Assembly (NCBI RefSeq): GCF_026419855.1
Contig: NZ_JAOAKP010000002.1
Location: forward strand, 1 to 62,179
DNA length: 62,179 nt
Source of the DNA: Methanothrix sp.
GTDB taxonomy: Archaea; Halobacteriota; Methanosarcinia; Methanotrichales; Methanotrichaceae
Direction: 5' to 3'
Under the pieces are notes generated by a model. The model had not been told where the DNA came from. It saw only the letters and a list, made by a program, of their open reading frames with translations, and did no database searches. The translations under genes and the position numbers were made by a program. Shown here piece by piece: positions 52,660 through 59,213 of the stretch (the stretch's first letter is position 1; each line of letters opens with the position of its first letter).

Positions 52660-52674
52660 TTTTAATATAAGCCA
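52660..52674 (-). promoter_or_regulatory. TATA box of gvpA
   Basis: On the minus strand GGCTTATATTAAAAC lies about 70-80 nt before the gvpA ATG. Initiation near 52640 would give a leader of about 45 nt ending in the strong GGAGGTGAT site. Confidence 0.5.
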
Positions 52675-52800
52675 GCTAGTAGAAAGGGGATGATCGAGCT
52701 GGGCCCGATTCATCCCCGCAGGAGGCTCTGGCCGTGTTCGACACCCGAGGGCGAAGACGGTATCATTGTTAATTAAGATCATCCACACAGAAGTACACAC

Positions 52801-52822
52801 TGATAATTAAAATAAGTTATCA
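52801..52822. promoter_or_regulatory. palindrome TGATAA-N10-TTATCA
   Basis: Six-base inverted arms at 52801-52806 and 52817-52822, about one helical turn and a half centre-to-centre, in the divergent control region. It may be a regulator site, but no regulator can be assigned. Confidence 0.3.
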
Positions 52823-52983
52823 TCTGTCTAAAAAAGTTTTAAATTTTGTTTCTGCATGTGTTTCCATCCAAGTGTCAAGGAGATTATCATATGGTGAAAA
52901 TTGGTAAACTATAGAAGAGGCAGACGATCATACTGTATATCAAATCCGCATCTGATTCACGATCACAGCCGAGATGATATAGC

Positions 52984-53352
52984 ATGAGGATACTGGTAGT
53001 TGATGATGCTCCCTTCATAGTGAGGGCGCTGAGAGATTCCCTTGAGGCACGTGGTTTTGAGATACATGATGCGCAGAGCGGCGAGGAGGCGCTCTCTGCC
53101 TACAGGAACCTGAGGCCGGATGTGGTGCTGATGGATATTCTCATGCCAGGCATGAACGGGATATCGGTCACGCGTGAGATCATGAATATGGATCCATCTG
53201 CCAACATCATAGTGATAACCGCGATAGGCAAGCCGGGGCTGGAGAAGGAGTGCATGGATGCAGGTGCGAGGGGTTTTCTCCTGAAGCCATTCCAGATCCA
53301 AGATCTCCTGGATATCATTGGTTCACTTCCAAGAAAAGACGACGAGCGTTGA
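52984..53352 (+). CDS. single-domain response regulator (CheY-like receiver)
   Basis: 122 residues. Acidic pair in VVDDAPFI, phospho-acceptor Asp in VVLMDILMPGMNG, Thr in VITAIG and Lys in LLKPFQ are all present, so it should be phosphorylatable. No output domain follows. The gene immediately after is only the C-terminal relic of a histidine kinase, so its present partner must be elsewhere. It is divergent from gvpA, suggesting a link to gas vesicle control (inference). Confidence 0.88.
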   Translation: MRILVVDDAPFIVRALRDSLEARGFEIHDAQSGEEALSAYRNLRPDVVLMDILMPGMNGISVTREIMNMDPSANIIVITAIGKPGLEKECMDAGARGFLLKPFQIQDLLDIIGSLPRKDDER

Positions 53353-53368
53353 AGGGTCTGTGGAGTTC

Positions 53369-53521
53369 TTCGTGATGAGCAATGAGGCGAGTGCGGATAT
53401 GAGCATGGATCTAGGACACCCCATAACAAAGGATATTGCGGAGGCGCATGGTGGACGGATATGGTTCGAGAGCAGGTTCGGAGAGGAGAGCACAATCTGC
53501 TTCACTCTCGCCCATGGTTAG
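53369..53521 (+). pseudogene. C-terminal relic of a histidine kinase
   Basis: Only about 35 residues are recognisable: LGHPITKDIAEAHGGRIWFE followed by SRFGEESTICFTL, the G2 box and end of a HATPase_c domain (normally GLGLxIxxxIxxxHGGxIWxxS). The first glycines have decayed to D-L-G-H. The dimerisation helix and the N, G1 and F boxes are missing. It sits after the response regulator where a cognate kinase would be. I see no frameshifted remainder nearby, so most of the gene was deleted. Confidence 0.7.
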
Positions 53522-54164
53522 AGCACTGAGCATTCTTAACGTTCTCAGAAGAAAGCCAAGGGTGGTGCCGCTCACCGAGCCTGTGGGCATGCGCATATCG
53601 GAGGAGCTTTCCCGCGGCTCAGCATATCTGGTCAGGGAGAAAAAGCCTGAGCTCAGCTTTCGGATCTTCTCGTCGCTGGTAAGAGGACAGTGCGCGAGCT
53701 GCGAGCATCCTGATGCGTTCAACTGTGAGAGCATAGGTTGTGAGGAGTGCACTCTCAAATGCCCATGCAAGAGCTGCAGTCAGAAGAGAGCTCAGGGGCT
53801 CTGCTTCACCAGCCAGCACCCTGAGCATATCAGAAACAGGTATGTGCTTCAGACCACGCCGATCTTCTGGATCAGCAGACGTGGCGAGGGCCAGATGGCC
53901 GTAAGTAACCTTGAGGTAATGGCGGACATTACTGCGAGGTTCCTTGAGAAGAGCCACAATCCTGTGGTTCTCCTCGATGGTCTGGAGCTTCTTGTGATCA
54001 CGAACGGCTTTGTCCAGGTCATCAGGTTTCTGCGCGATATCATGGAGATGGTCTTCATACGCAGAGGGATACTGATCGTGCCTGTGAACCCATCTGCCCT
54101 CTCCGAGAGGGAGATGGCGCTCATAGAAAGGGATATGCAGGAGATACCAGCTGAGTGGGGCTGA
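53514..54164 (+). CDS. DUF835 protein with a cysteine-rich insertion
   Basis: 216 residues. The DUF835 frame is clear: GSAYLVREKKPELSFRIFSSL, then FTSQHPEHIRNRYVL and IFWISR, then NPVVLLDGLELLVITNGFVQ to the end. Where other members run straight on, this one has about 35 residues with eight cysteines (60, 63, 71, 76, 79, 83, 85, 88; CEHP and CEECTLKCPCKSC), plus Cys97 just after. This suggests a Zn or Fe-S centre. DUF835 proteins often accompany archaeal signalling modules. ATG 53514 overlaps the kinase relic by 8 bp. Confidence 0.75.
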   Translation: MVRALSILNVLRRKPRVVPLTEPVGMRISEELSRGSAYLVREKKPELSFRIFSSLVRGQCASCEHPDAFNCESIGCEECTLKCPCKSCSQKRAQGLCFTSQHPEHIRNRYVLQTTPIFWISRRGEGQMAVSNLEVMADITARFLEKSHNPVVLLDGLELLVITNGFVQVIRFLRDIMEMVFIRRGILIVPVNPSALSEREMALIERDMQEIPAEWG

Positions 54165-54177
54165 AAGTCCCCCATGC

Positions 54178-54417
54178 ATGCTGAATGCTGATCCAGCTGC
54201 TGTGTTGGATAAGTCTTTAAAATCCGCAAGCGGAAGACGATTCCAGGAATGCGTGGAGTGTAGATCAGAATCAATAACTAGAGACGTTATCACAAAAGGT
54301 TATCCAACACAGCAGATCCAGCTGAATCTGCGGGTTGGCAGATACACGATGGAGATATGGCTGTACAGGCCCCGAAGCTATGTCTCTGTACGGCTCTCCG
54401 ACGATTCGCAGACATGA
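54178..54417 (+). CDS. doubtful 79-residue ORF read through a family D element
   Basis: The ORF enters the inserted element at 54198 and leaves it at 54314. Its last 30 residues (LNLRVGRYTMEIWLYRPRSY and VSVRLSDDSQT) look like genuine beta-strand protein. Without the element and one target copy the same tail would start at ATG (MLIQLNLRVG and on, 35 residues). It is either a small gene given a new N-terminus by the insertion or the remnant of a larger one. Confidence 0.3.
   Translation: MLNADPAAVLDKSLKSASGRRFQECVECRSESITRDVITKGYPTQQIQLNLRVGRYTMEIWLYRPRSYVSVRLSDDSQT
54198..54314. mobile_element. family D miniature element, 117 bp, with 8-bp target duplication
   Basis: Perfect 15-bp inverted ends TGCTGTGTTGGATAA (54198-54212) and TTATCCAACACAGCA (54300-54314). 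It is flanked by the direct repeat GATCCAGC (54190-54197 and 54315-54322). The intact duplication suggests a fairly recent insertion. It has no transposase. The parent insertion sequence is not in the window. Confidence 0.85.
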
Positions 54418-54773
54418 GCCACGCTGAAATCAGAGAACCCATATCATCAGTGTAATATGAGCACGACCTCCTAAAACCCAGCTTTTTGATATAAATCTGC
54501 TTTGATAGAAGCATGCAGCGACATGCGCAGATCATCAAACATGTGGTTAATAGGGATCCCCGAGCACACCACCCTGGTGCACAACCCCCAACTCTCAGAT
54601 CGCGCAGAAACCTGTTCATTTATGCTCTGGAGTCAATGGCGCAAACAGGAACCAAATGCAATCAAATCTGTCGTTCCGGCATGAAGATCTGATGAACTAA
54701 ATCAAAAATGTTTCAACTCCTGAGAGATCGAGAATATCATAAATACGTAACAATTATACGTATTTAGATTACC
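54418..54773. other. intergenic region upstream of the PadR gene
   Basis: 356 bp without a supported gene. Apart from the PadR palindrome at its end, I see a TTTTTGATATAAATC box (about 54484-54498) that could be a distant promoter, and nothing else clear. Confidence 0.4.
54741..54765. promoter_or_regulatory. palindromic operator before the PadR-like gene
   Basis: AAATACGT (54741-54748) and ACGTATTT (54758-54765) are a perfect 8-bp inverted repeat with a 9-nt spacer, ending 8 nt before the ATG at 54774. PadR-family dimers bind such inverted repeats, so autoregulation is likely. Confidence 0.65.
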
Positions 54774-55163
54774 ATGTCTCTAGCATCTGTGGGAGGGGCT
54801 CTGATCGAAGAAACAAACCTCGGGAAGGATGACCGGGAGGAGATCCTGAGCAGGTTCGTTAAGCCGAACAAGGATATTCTCATACTCTCCATACTCGGAG
54901 AGCGTCCGATGTGCGGCTACGACCTCATCAAGGAGATCTACAGGAGATACAATGTGCTCCTGAGCCAGGGCGCTGTTTACCCCATCCTCTACTCGATGGA
55001 GGCTGAAGGTATTCTGAGAGCAGAGTACAGCAGAGGGAACATGAAGACAAAGTTCTACACCCTGACACCCAAGGGGAAAGAGGTGATGAAAAGGAAGATC
55101 GGAAACATGGTATATGCTCTGGAGTACCTGCTGTCATTTCTGAAGGGATCATGCTCAGGATGA
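54774..55163 (+). CDS. PadR-family transcriptional regulator
   Basis: 129 residues. Winged helix: DILILSILGERPMCGYDLIKEIYRR, then LSQGAVYPILYSMEAEGILRAEYSR (recognition helix with the PadR-typical Y-P-x-L) and the wing KFYTLTPKGKEVM. A C-terminal helix ends in LEYLLSFLKG. About 30 extra residues precede the domain. It overlaps the KaiC-like gene by ATGA, and gvpG and the other rightward gvp genes follow, so it is a candidate regulator of the locus. Operator at 54741-54765. Confidence 0.88.
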   Translation: MSLASVGGALIEETNLGKDDREEILSRFVKPNKDILILSILGERPMCGYDLIKEIYRRYNVLLSQGAVYPILYSMEAEGILRAEYSRGNMKTKFYTLTPKGKEVMKRKIGNMVYALEYLLSFLKGSCSG

Positions 55164-55846
55164 GTATCGAAGGACTTGATCGCGTCCTCGAGGCAGATCC
55201 ACCTGCTGGCTCTGTCCTGCTGGTCACCGGAGGAGAGGGGACGCTGAAGTCCAGCCTGGTGCTGGCGATGATGTCCCGGTACCTGGAGAGCAGCGCGGAG
55301 CATGGCCTCTACGCGAGCCTGGAGCAGACGAGGGACAGTCATCTCAAAAACATGGAGAGCATAGGGATAAGATGGCATGAGAACCTCCACATATTCGACT
55401 ACAGGGACATGCGGGTGGAATGGAAGGACCACAACCTAGACATGTTCAGCATGACGAAGGATGTTCTCGACACATATATCGACAGATATCGTGACCTCAC
55501 TCTATTCGCGATGGACTCGCTGAACGCCCTCTATGCACTCTCGCCAAAGGCAAACCATCGGAGAAACGTTTACGACTTCCTGACCGCACTCAGGGACAGG
55601 GGTCTCACGTCCATTCTCATACTCGAAACAGGGGATGAGGTTGGAAAAGGAGGAGAGAGGTTCCTCTCGGATGGCATCATCGAGCTGGGTGTGATCGAGA
55701 GCTACGATGGCGTTAAGAGGTATCTGCAGATCAGAAAGATGCGTGGTGCGAGACATCAGATGGAGAAGCACCACCTTGTCGTGAAGCCAGGCGGCCTTGA
55801 GGTGCTGGGGCCGATATACGGGCCAGCCACTACATCCTGTGGATAG
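55160..55846 (+). CDS. KaiC/RecA-like ATPase (GvpD-like regulator candidate)
   Basis: 228 residues, a single RecA/KaiC domain. The P-loop reads LLVTGGEGTLKSSLVL: the lysine is kept but the usual Gly before it is Leu. The Walker B-like strand is LTLFAMDSLNALY. The C-terminus has the KaiC-like DGIIELGVIESYDGVKRYLQIRKMRG. In haloarchaea GvpD, also a P-loop protein, represses gas vesicle genes; this gene with PadR may play the GvpD/GvpE part (inference). ATG 55160 overlaps the PadR stop; ATG 55151 is possible. Confidence 0.78.
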   Translation: MSIEGLDRVLEADPPAGSVLLVTGGEGTLKSSLVLAMMSRYLESSAEHGLYASLEQTRDSHLKNMESIGIRWHENLHIFDYRDMRVEWKDHNLDMFSMTKDVLDTYIDRYRDLTLFAMDSLNALYALSPKANHRRNVYDFLTALRDRGLTSILILETGDEVGKGGERFLSDGIIELGVIESYDGVKRYLQIRKMRGARHQMEKHHLVVKPGGLEVLGPIYGPATTSCG

Positions 55847-56202
55847 AGTCTCTCTTTGTGTTCAGCAACTTAGAGGGCAAGTATACTGGTTGCTGAATGC
55901 ACTCATTCATTTGCCAGGAGCACATAGCGGAAACAGTGCCTCTCCAAGCAAGTAACTGGATGGATAAGAGGGGTAGGGTTTCCAGCCCTTCACACACAAA
56001 CCCGGGGAACAGGTCTTTTTCCGGTACTGTATCGACAGGATTGGCATTCAGACTGCTGTATCTATGATCGGCACAATCACTTTCTCTCAGAATCTGAGAA
56101 CTGTACCGACAAATCCCATGAGACATATTACGAAAATATTTCAGACAGATGGCAAGGTATTTTTCCATTCGATTTGAAGATACCATCAGGAGGTCCTGCT
56201 GG
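55847..56202. other. intergenic region before gvpG with a reverse family C repeat
   Basis: 356 bp. A reverse-orientation family C copy occupies about 55860-55975 (CAGCAACTTAGAGG at the left, GGATAAGAGG at the right). TATTACGAAAATATTTC (about 56127-56143) could be the gvpG TATA region. No gene is supported. Confidence 0.45.
55860..55975 (-). mobile_element. family C repeat, reverse orientation
   Basis: Reverse complement reads CTCTTATCC at one end and CAGCAACC, then CTCTAAGTTGCTG at the other, matching the element at 22223-22345. The outer ends have decayed. Confidence 0.5.
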
Positions 56203-56451
56203 TTGTTCGTCATAGATGATCTTCTTCTGAGAAGCGTCGGCATCTCTGTCCCGGGCCTGGATCTGATCTGGACGCTGGAGCAGATCAGGGGATATGCACA
56301 GCGTGAGCTGTACAACCCTGAGAGGATCAGGAATCAGATAAAGGAGACCAGGCTGCTGTACGAGTTCGGAGAGATAAGCCGTGAGGAGTACATGGAGAGG
56401 ACTGAGAATCTTGTAGAACGGCTGAGGATAGCGGAGAAGGTGCAGATGTGA
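56203..56451 (+). CDS. gvpG: gas vesicle protein GvpG
   Basis: 82 residues. After the opening FVIDDLLLRSVGISVPGLDL comes the family core REYxxPERIRxxIxxxxLLYExGEISxEEYxxR, seen here as RELYNPERIRNQIKETRLLY then EFGEISREEYMERTE. TTG 56203 is chosen because AGGAGGT (56188-56194) is an ideal ribosome site 8 nt upstream, and the protein then begins like other GvpGs; the frame itself is open from 56149. GvpG is needed for assembly with GvpF/L. Confidence 0.9.
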   Translation: MFVIDDLLLRSVGISVPGLDLIWTLEQIRGYAQRELYNPERIRNQIKETRLLYEFGEISREEYMERTENLVERLRIAEKVQM

Positions 56452-56522
56452 TCCGCAAGGACGAAGCATGCAGATCAACGGCTCTGGGTGCAATCGGAGC
56501 CTTCTGATCGGAGGAGAATTGT

Positions 56523-56903
56523 ATGGTACTTCCTGAAAGGGATTCGGACCGCGGGCTGGCCGGCGCGATCGACCGGATACTTGACAAGGGACTGGTCATC
56601 AACGCGGACATCACCGTCTCTGTGGCTGGAGTTGAGCTGCTGGGAATTAAGGTGAGGGCCGCGCTCGCATCATTCGAGACCGCTGCAAAGTACGGCCTGG
56701 AGTTCCCATCCGGGATCAGCTGCGAGACCGGTGCGTGGCGGGATGCGATGCTCGATAAGGAGGATTGCCCGCAGTGCGGCAAGAAGGTGCAGCGAGAGGA
56801 GCTGATGCAGGAGTGCTGCCCGTGGTGTGGCTGGACAAGCGCGTTAGCCAGAGACCGCATGCTGAAGATGCCTTTTGTTTTGAAGGACGATTATGGAACC
56901 TGA
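56523..56903 (+). CDS. GvpA/J-family protein fused to a zinc ribbon
   Basis: 126 residues. Residues 10-57 are a GvpA-family core (GLAGAIDRILDKGLVINADI, TVSVAGVELLGIKVRAALAS), closer to the GvpJ/GvpM minor-protein type. After a short linker a four-cysteine zinc ribbon follows: CPQCG (82-86) and CPWCG (99-103, with an extra Cys98). A basic tail ends it. A ribbon on a gas vesicle wall-type protein is unusual. GGAGGAG precedes the ATG. It overlaps the next gene by 11 bp. Confidence 0.85.
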   Translation: MVLPERDSDRGLAGAIDRILDKGLVINADITVSVAGVELLGIKVRAALASFETAAKYGLEFPSGISCETGAWRDAMLDKEDCPQCGKKVQREELMQECCPWCGWTSALARDRMLKMPFVLKDDYGT

Positions 56904-57600
56904 GAGACACACAAACGCAGGCCTGGTCGATCTGCTGGACAGGATATTGACCAAAGGGGTCGTGCTGAACGCTGATATCATAATCTCAGTTGCAGGTGTG
57001 CCTCTGCTCGGCCTCAACCTCAGGGCTGCGCTTGCTGGAATGGACACAATGATCAGGTATGGAATATGGAATGAGTGGGATGCGGCTCAGAGGGCATGGG
57101 CGGCTGAGCAGCACAGGTTAAAGGCGCTTAGCATGAAGTTCCTTCTCAAGGGCGAGGAGATACGTCTCAGAACCTTTGGCACGTACTGGTATTCTCATGG
57201 AATCTACCAGACCTGGAGGCCTGGAGATGTGTGCGTGACGAACAGGCGCATAATTGTTTGCAGAAAGGAGCCCCCTGAGCTCCTGTTCGCAGCATGCTAC
57301 GAGGATATACAGAATCTTGCCTTGAAGAAAGGCGGGGTCATTGCGAATGGAGAGACTGACATACTGCATATCTGCCTGAAGGACGGTACGGTGGCAAAGA
57401 TACATTCTGCAGAGATCCATGCTCTGAGAGATGCTGCAGAGCGTGCGATGTGCACCGTCCGATCGCTCCAGGATGCCGATGAACTCGATGCAGAGCATCG
57501 CACACCTCCAAAAATCCTCTCAACCACGAGCGCGACGTTCAGCGCGAAGAGCCAGATGGAATACGAAATGCTGGAGGAGTGGAGGGAGCGTGAGAGATGA
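56893..57600 (+). CDS. GvpA/J-family protein fused to a PH/GRAM-like domain
   Basis: 235 residues. Residues 8-55 are a second GvpA-family core (GLVDLLDRILTKGVVLNADI, ISVAGVPLLGLNLRAALAGM). Residues about 84-188 look like a bacterial/archaeal PH or GRAM domain: LKGEEIRLRTFGTYWYSHGI, the signature VCVTNRRIIVCRK, YEDIQNLALKKGG, then a closing helix (EIHALRDAAERAM). The tail is disordered and acidic. The domain could bind another wall protein or membrane lipid (inference). It overlaps both neighbours. Confidence 0.82.
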   Translation: MEPERHTNAGLVDLLDRILTKGVVLNADIIISVAGVPLLGLNLRAALAGMDTMIRYGIWNEWDAAQRAWAAEQHRLKALSMKFLLKGEEIRLRTFGTYWYSHGIYQTWRPGDVCVTNRRIIVCRKEPPELLFAACYEDIQNLALKKGGVIANGETDILHICLKDGTVAKIHSAEIHALRDAAERAMCTVRSLQDADELDAEHRTPPKILSTTSATFSAKSQMEYEMLEEWRERER

Positions 57601-57914
57601 CAATCAATATTGATGAGAGCAACCTGAAGCATGGCATTCTTGGATTGGTCATAGCACTTGTCGAGGTGATACGGGATGCCCTCCGGATACAGGCATTGAG
57701 GCGCATGGAGTCAGGGGTTCTGACAGAGGAGGAGGTAAACAGGCTCGGCGAGGCGCTGATGGAGCTCGATATCGCAATAGACGAGATCAAAAGAGAGCAT
57801 GGGGTAACAGAATCCGTAAAGGCGGTCCGCGACGGTCTGGATGAGATCGTAGACAATCTTCTAGATCGGATGCTGAACCCTGAGAGGTGGGAGGAGGCGC
57901 ATGAAGGAAAGTGA
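57597..57914 (+). CDS. gvpK: gas vesicle protein GvpK
   Basis: 105 residues. Family hallmark LKHGILGLVIALVEVIRDAL, then RIQALRRMESGVLTEEEVNR, LGEALMELDIAIDEIK. GvpK is required for vesicle formation; its exact role is unclear. ATGA overlap with the PH-fusion gene and 14-bp overlap with gvpL. Confidence 0.95.
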   Translation: MTINIDESNLKHGILGLVIALVEVIRDALRIQALRRMESGVLTEEEVNRLGEALMELDIAIDEIKREHGVTESVKAVRDGLDEIVDNLLDRMLNPERWEEAHEGK

Positions 57915-58953
57915 CCTGAGGGATGCGATTGCGGAGATGGTCAGGGCTGAGATCAAAGCGATCGGCGACGAGCTGACTCCTGTGATATCAGAGGTGGTGC
58001 GGGCTGAGCTCATACCAGCACTCAGGGCTGTGATAAGAGAGGCGATACTCAGAGAGCTGAACACCTCTGCATCATATGGTGAAGCTGAGAGTGATGATAT
58101 ACACGAGGGCAGCTCGGGAGGGGCTTTACACGAACCTGATGGGATCAAAAAAGAGACATCAGCAAAAGATGCAGCTGTGGTGTCTGCGCACTCGAATGAG
58201 ATGGGACTCTACCTTTACTGTCTTGCTGATGCAAGCGTGTCCGCGAACCTGGGGTCCATAGGAATCGATGGATGCGAGGTGTACACGATCCCGCACGAGG
58301 GGATATCAGCGGTAGTTCACAGCTGCCCGCTGGAGCCGTACAGGAGTGATGATGAGGAGACTGTGAAGAGCTGGGTAAAATCGCACCAGCAGGTGGTTGA
58401 TCTGGCAGCCGAGAGGTTCGGGACTGTGATGCCGTTCGGCTTCGATACGATAATAGCGCCCAAGGAATCCCGCAATGCAGAGGAAGTCCTAAAGAAATGG
58501 ATTTCTGATGATCTCGATGAGATAAGGAGAAAGATGGAGAGGATAAGGGGCCGGAAGGAGTACGGAGTTCAAATATTCTATGATCCTGCAGTTTTCAGCA
58601 AGAGGATCGAAAATGAGAGTGAGGATGTGCGGAGAATCAAGGAGGAGATGTCATCAAAGCCTCCGGGTGTTGCGTACATGTACAGGCAGAAGCTCGAGAC
58701 CGCTGTGAGGAGAAAGATGGATGAGCTCATGGGCGCGTATTTCAAAGATTTTTATGAAAGGATTCGGAGTAAAGCGGATGACATAAAGGTGGAGAAGGTC
58801 AGGAAATCCGACGGCGACATGGTGATGATGATGAACCTCTCTGTGCTTGCCAGCGAGGAGAGGGCTCTCGGCCAGGTTCTGGACAGCATAGCTGCAGAGC
58901 CCGGGATCTCAGTCTGCTTCACGGGACCATGGCAGCCATATTCATTTGTATGA
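57901..58953 (+). CDS. gvpL: GvpF/L-family protein GvpL with an N-terminal helical extension
   Basis: 350 residues. The first 55 residues are an amphipathic helical repeat-like segment (DLRDAIAEMVRAEIKAIGDE, ISEVVRAELIPALRAVIREA) and are followed by a low-complexity linker. The GvpF/L domain runs from about residue 100 (MGLYLYCLADASVSANLGSI) to the terminal signature CFTGPWQPYSFV. It is much longer than GvpF at 49015. The extension may bind GvpK or wall protein. It is the last gene of the rightward gvp operon. Confidence 0.9.
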   Translation: MKESDLRDAIAEMVRAEIKAIGDELTPVISEVVRAELIPALRAVIREAILRELNTSASYGEAESDDIHEGSSGGALHEPDGIKKETSAKDAAVVSAHSNEMGLYLYCLADASVSANLGSIGIDGCEVYTIPHEGISAVVHSCPLEPYRSDDEETVKSWVKSHQQVVDLAAERFGTVMPFGFDTIIAPKESRNAEEVLKKWISDDLDEIRRKMERIRGRKEYGVQIFYDPAVFSKRIENESEDVRRIKEEMSSKPPGVAYMYRQKLETAVRRKMDELMGAYFKDFYERIRSKADDIKVEKVRKSDGDMVMMMNLSVLASEERALGQVLDSIAAEPGISVCFTGPWQPYSFV

Positions 58954-59182
58954 ACATGTTTAAAAACAGTCAGACGCCATCAACGGGTCGTATTGGCTTC
59001 ACAGACGCCAGCGGCACTGTGGGATCTCCCCTTTTATCGTTGAGCTCAGAAGCATGCGACACCCCTGGATCCATATAGCGTTCAGCGTGCTCTGATTTCT
59101 GGCAGTCTGTTCGGTGATCAGAACCCGCGAAGGGCATCTTCTGCATAACGGCGCAATCCTTCACAGCAGTGCCTCACGCATT

Positions 59183-59211
59183 CTTAATATATCATCCCGT
59201 GATTCTATCAC
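59183..59211 (+). promoter_or_regulatory. aroA promoter with palindrome
   Basis: CTTAATATATC (about 59183-59193) lies 20-30 nt before ATG 59214, so the transcript should be nearly leaderless. GTGAT (59199-59203) and ATCAC (59207-59211) form a small palindrome between box and start that could be an operator. Confidence 0.45.
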
Positions 59212-59213
59212 AC

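Larger units (their letters stand above)
52593..52983. promoter_or_regulatory. divergent gvpA / response-regulator control region
   Basis: About 390 bp with no gene. It contains the gvpA TATA box (52660-52674), a TGATAA-N10-TTATCA palindrome (52801-52822), AT-rich stretches, and a CTGTATATCAA box (about 52934-52944) that could serve the response regulator. Confidence 0.5.

Noticed and set aside
53436-53513. Longer start for the DUF835 protein
   Set aside because: These codons overlap the histidine-kinase relic in another frame and read as Arg/Ser-rich filler; ATG 53514 begins a sensible protein.
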